NCBI RefSeq assembly: GCF_002899675.1
Contig: NZ_PKUU01000015.1
Span: 62,001-126,000 of the forward strand
DNA length: 64,000 nucleotides
Reading direction: 5' to 3'
Origin: Clostridium sp. chh4-2
GTDB taxonomy: Bacteria; Bacillota; Clostridia; Lachnospirales; Lachnospiraceae
How positions within the stretch are numbered: position 1 is the first letter of the stretch; every line of letters starts with the position of its first letter. Below are positions 61,588 through 64,000 of this stretch, in pieces. The notes beneath the pieces were generated by a model that was not told the DNA's origin, ran no database searches, and saw nothing but the letters and a program-made list of their open reading frames with translations. Made by a program: the position numbers and the translations under genes.

Positions 61588-61599
61588 GTAACTGTTCAG
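61588..61599 (+). repeat. 12-mer motif GTAAYTGTTCAG, copy 3
   Basis: GTAACTGTTCAG 54 nt upstream of the start at 61534, in the same orientation relative to its gene as the copies at 1918 and 57920. Confidence 0.4.
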
Positions 61600-61625
61600 C
61601 AGGTCCGAAGAAATCGATAATCAAT

Positions 61626-62462
61626 CTACTGCATCCCCATTTTCTCCACAAATTCCTCATAAGTTATCTTTCCTGATGCAAAATCCGTCAGCCCCAAATA
61701 CATTTTTTCACCTTTTGTAAACGGCCGGTTAATGCACATATCCAATCGTTCCATCTCATTTTCCACAGGAGTTAACACATCTTTTCTCTTTGAAAAGGCC
61801 TCATAATAGCGTATGCCAAATTTTCTTTGTGACATCGCGCTCAAGTGGATTCCGTCGGGATTGGACGTTAATCCTTCTGCCGTCACAAAATAGCAGCATT
61901 TCTGCTCAGCGGCAAATCTCATCAACTCGCCATTGATGAGATCATATTCCGTACAATTCAGCCCAAAACCCGACTTCCCCAAATAGTCTCCCAATCCGCC
62001 CATGATAAAAGGTATTTCAGGTACATCCAGTTCTTTTCGCAGCGCCTCCACTATCACCCGCAATTTTTCATAATAGGTGTGATATTTTCCGCCATTACTG
62101 TCGTTCTCCCCCTGGTGCCACAAGATTCCGATGAGCTCGGCGTCCTGCATTGCGAATTTTGACTGACAGCTTGCATGCTTAAACAACGTTTTATCTATGG
62201 CCCACTCATCGATTGAACTCCCTCCCTCTGCACAGGGAATTAATCCGATTTTATCCGCTTCATTCTCCATACACCACATTGCGGCAAATGATCCGGCAAG
62301 CCCCACGCCTGCAACCGGTCTGTCATAGTTAATCGGTTCTGTCATCATTTGCCATCTTCCGTTGCGGAGCATTTGAATTCTTTCATTGCAGATGAGCGGC
62401 ACTTCATTTAAAAAGCCCCGCCCGGCCATGTTTGATTGGCCGATCATTAAAATTGCTTTCAT
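61626..62462 (-). CDS. SASA-family (sialate O-acetylesterase-like) carbohydrate esterase
   Basis: 278 residues from the ATG at 62462 (AGGAGG 5 nt upstream). Starts MKAILMIGQSNMAGRG, the SGNH/SASA block I with catalytic Ser. Later GILWHQGENDSNGG (block III) and SNPDGIHLSAMSQRKFG (Asp/His of the catalytic set). No signal peptide, so it is cytoplasmic. It removes acetyl groups from sialic acid or acetylated xylo-oligosaccharides. It lies upstream of the wall-binding protein on the same strand, about 90 bp away. Confidence 0.88.
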   Translation of the reverse strand: MKAILMIGQSNMAGRGFLNEVPLICNERIQMLRNGRWQMMTEPINYDRPVAGVGLAGSFAAMWCMENEADKIGLIPCAEGGSSIDEWAIDKTLFKHASCQSKFAMQDAELIGILWHQGENDSNGGKYHTYYEKLRVIVEALRKELDVPEIPFIMGGLGDYLGKSGFGLNCTEYDLINGELMRFAAEQKCCYFVTAEGLTSNPDGIHLSAMSQRKFGIRYYEAFSKRKDVLTPVENEMERLDMCINRPFTKGEKMYLGLTDFASGKITYEEFVEKMGMQ

Positions 62463-62657
62463 TATGTCCTCCTGTTTTGTGTACACTTCTCTTGTTTAAG
62501 GCGTTTTTGTAAGACCGCTATTTCCAAATTATATCACGATTTTCCAACGCTGGCGACTTCTGTTTTACTGAAGCTTCGCATTCTCAGATATGCCTTTTAC
62601 CGAAAATTCTCATTTAGTTTCGAAAAAACAGAAATAAAAGCCGCCATATTTAGCCCA

Positions 62658-62885
62658 ATTCAGCGGTTCTTTCTTGGCTTTGGGTGCGGAGCTGCGCCGG
62701 AGGGTTAATATCCCGTGTCCGCCGGGCTTCCTACTCGCCATAAAAATGAACGTGACTGTCGGACACAAAATACATGTGTTCGCCAGTCACGTTCATTTTT
62801 ACGGCTCGTATTCAGATGGCGGTACACTGGGATATTAATCCTCCGGCGCAGCTCCGCACCCAAAGCCAAGAAAGAACCATTCAGC
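62658..62885. mobile_element. Long palindromic element P5 with 7-bp target duplications
   Basis: Arms 62665-62714 and 62829-62878 are complementary over 50 nt with one G.T. Inner stems continue (CGCCATAAAAATGAACGTGACTG with its near-complement in the 62780-62802 stretch). ATTCAGC flanks both ends exactly (62658-62664, 62879-62885). A diverged single arm lies at 39505-39574. No open frame. Confidence 0.78.
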
Positions 62886-62948
62886 TTTATGACGACTTTT
62901 TATATATTTACATATAACTCTAAAAGCAAGAATGTAACCACAATTTAA

Positions 62949-63359
62949 TCATTTCATCTTTTCCTGGCACTCGCTGCATTCCCTATCGTGAATAGAAATA
63001 ATACCGCCGCATTTTAAACAGGTATATCTCTCTTTTTGATTTTCCATAAATGTTTCTAAACCGCTTTGCCGAACCTGTTCACTATTGCCCATAAAGCTGG
63101 CTTGATACCTTTTGTTATAGCTTTTTTCAAGATTTTTTATCAGCTTACAAGGATAATCGGAGCAATTAAAGCAATAAATCACCTCGTTTTGACCGGCACA
63201 CTCTTTTATCTTACATTTACGGCAGTGTTCCGGCTTTCCTATATCGGTATTTAAACAACCGGCGCATGGCTTTTTGTGATAACAATGCTTATAACAAACC
63301 ATACAATTCATTCCGCAGGGAGCAAACATAATTGTATCAATATTTTTCGGCATTTTCAT
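62949..63359 (-). CDS. DUF3795-like cysteine-rich protein
   Basis: 136 residues, AGGAGA upstream. APCGMNCMVCYKHCYHKKPCAGCLN, split by short spacers, then HCRKCKIKECA and CFNCSDYPCKLIKNLEKSY match the DUF3795 pattern of clustered cysteines. A C-terminal zinc ribbon (CLKCGG...CSEC) is added. It is probably a metal-binding protein; function unknown. Confidence 0.8.
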   Translation of the reverse strand: MKMPKNIDTIMFAPCGMNCMVCYKHCYHKKPCAGCLNTDIGKPEHCRKCKIKECAGQNEVIYCFNCSDYPCKLIKNLEKSYNKRYQASFMGNSEQVRQSGLETFMENQKERYTCLKCGGIISIHDRECSECQEKMK

Positions 63360-63546
63360 AGACTGGTTCTCCTGCTAAATTTAATTTACCCGCTCCTATA
63401 CTCTTTCCGCTGCTGTAGAACCCCATGTGCTGCATAATACACTTTAAATTGTCAGCAGGAGAAGTATAATGACCTTGCTATAATCCGTCATCCATAATGC
63501 AGACACCATATTATCAAAAAATTCACAACTTGATCATATCTCAAAA

Positions 63547-63870
63547 CTATCTTTCTATATAAAATCTTACAACTTCCTTCAGTTCAGCACCGAATTCCTC
63601 CAAATCTTCAAAATCAATCGCGCCTTCACTTATAAGTGAAATAATATTATAAATCATTTGTGAACGGCGCATGTCTGCGCAGACACCGGTCTGCCTCCTG
63701 TCTTCCTTAATTCTCTTTTCCAAACGCCAAAACTTATCTGACGGATTGGCGTCTTCACTTAATAATTCTATGTATTCCTTATTGAGTTTGTCCATATAGG
63801 CTTCCTGCCAATCGGATATCTTATTTCTAAAAAGTTTCCAGTCCTTTTCTGTAAATCCTCTTTCCGGCAA
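63547..63870 (-). CDS. Hypothetical small helical protein
   Basis: 107 residues, TTG start with AGGAGG 9 nt upstream. Soluble, charged and helical (FTEKDWKLFRNKISDWQEAYMDKL, split; C-terminal LISEGAIDFEDLEEFGAELKEVVRFYIER). No motif recognised. It lies 52 bp downstream of the partial gene at the window edge, same strand, and may share its transcript. Confidence 0.6.
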   Translation of the reverse strand: MPERGFTEKDWKLFRNKISDWQEAYMDKLNKEYIELLSEDANPSDKFWRLEKRIKEDRRQTGVCADMRRSQMIYNIISLISEGAIDFEDLEEFGAELKEVVRFYIER

Positions 63871-63922
63871 AATATAAATCCTCCTGTTATTCCCGCGTTA
63901 TAGAAAATTTATACAGCAGCTT

Positions 63923-64000
63923 CTACATGTCAAAAAAAATATCAATTGGCAGTTTCAGTTTGTGTTTTTCACTAAACGCATCTATAAATTCGTTTGTTGG
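63923..64000 (-). CDS. C-terminal end of an unknown gene (5' part outside window)
   Basis: An open frame enters from the right edge and ends at TAG (63923-63925): the visible 25 residues end in LKLPIDIFFDM. Too short to identify; it is listed because its stop and the following AGGAGG-led gene fit a normal operon layout. Confidence 0.4.
   Translation of the reverse strand, partial: PTNEFIDAFSEKHKLKLPIDIFFDM

Noticed and set aside
62658..62885. Insertion sequence with its own transposase
   Set aside because: Target duplications are present, but no frame within any of the long palindromes encodes a transposase; only a non-autonomous element can be supported.

Overview
The window looks like a chromosome segment of a gut-type, low-to-mid GC anaerobic Firmicute, most likely a Lachnospiraceae (Clostridium cluster XIVa) relative. 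The signs are strong AGGAGG ribosome binding sites, many LacI- and GntR-controlled sugar loci, an LPXTG surface protein, choline-binding-type wall repeats, paired half-size chromate transporters and TRAP/PTS/ABC redundancy. No rRNA, tRNA, CRISPR array, phage or plasmid module was recognised.

Layout. 1-9731: alpha-glucan/maltose locus on the minus strand (IIA-IIC-IIB PTS permease, EEP hydrolase, MalQ, GH13 glucosidase, then a separately promoted ABC binding protein and permease) with a divergent LacI regulator. 9745-13726: EF-Tu-domain-like small protein, a membrane protein and a DctPQM TRAP transporter. 13812-21039: a compact nine-gene minus-strand operon (HpcH/HpaI aldolase, GntR, NadC-like protein, molybdopterin-binding-fold protein, ferredoxin, LarA-like protein, cupin, BenE-type permease, LarC2) with a second GntR paralogue divergent at 21644. 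This is the best candidate for an undescribed system: an apparent nickel-pincer-nucleotide-linked catabolic pathway. 22417-26427: giant LPXTG protein with 16 acidic 11-residue repeats. 26716-33299: LacI-controlled operon joining a sulfonate/nitrate-type ABC importer to an esterase, a class II aldolase and a PfkB kinase. 33584-37135: arabinose/ribulose genes (FGGY kinase, AraD) and small DUF proteins. 37767-42756: polysaccharide deacetylase, LysR, chromate transporter pair, ArsC-like protein. 42792-46557: two-gene unit with a nuclease-STAND NTPase, probably anti-phage. 46631-64000: chemoreceptor, HAD, membrane GDPD, Rrf2/nitroreductase divergon, helicase-nuclease, YdeI-like protein, a wall-binding protein with a rearranged papain-like domain, a SASA esterase and small zinc-ribbon/hypothetical genes.

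Two families of intergenic palindromes run through the window. Long ones (about 220-350 nt, arms of 39-82 nt) carry unrelated but self-complementary arms; three are flanked by perfect 7-bp direct repeats, which points to mobility. Short paired hairpins bounded by TTTACATNAA-like ends sit next to gene 3' ends, and in two cases supply the last codons and the stop codon of the adjacent gene.

All functional calls come from reading motifs by eye. No database search was run, so family names are recognition-based and substrates are mostly inferred from context.
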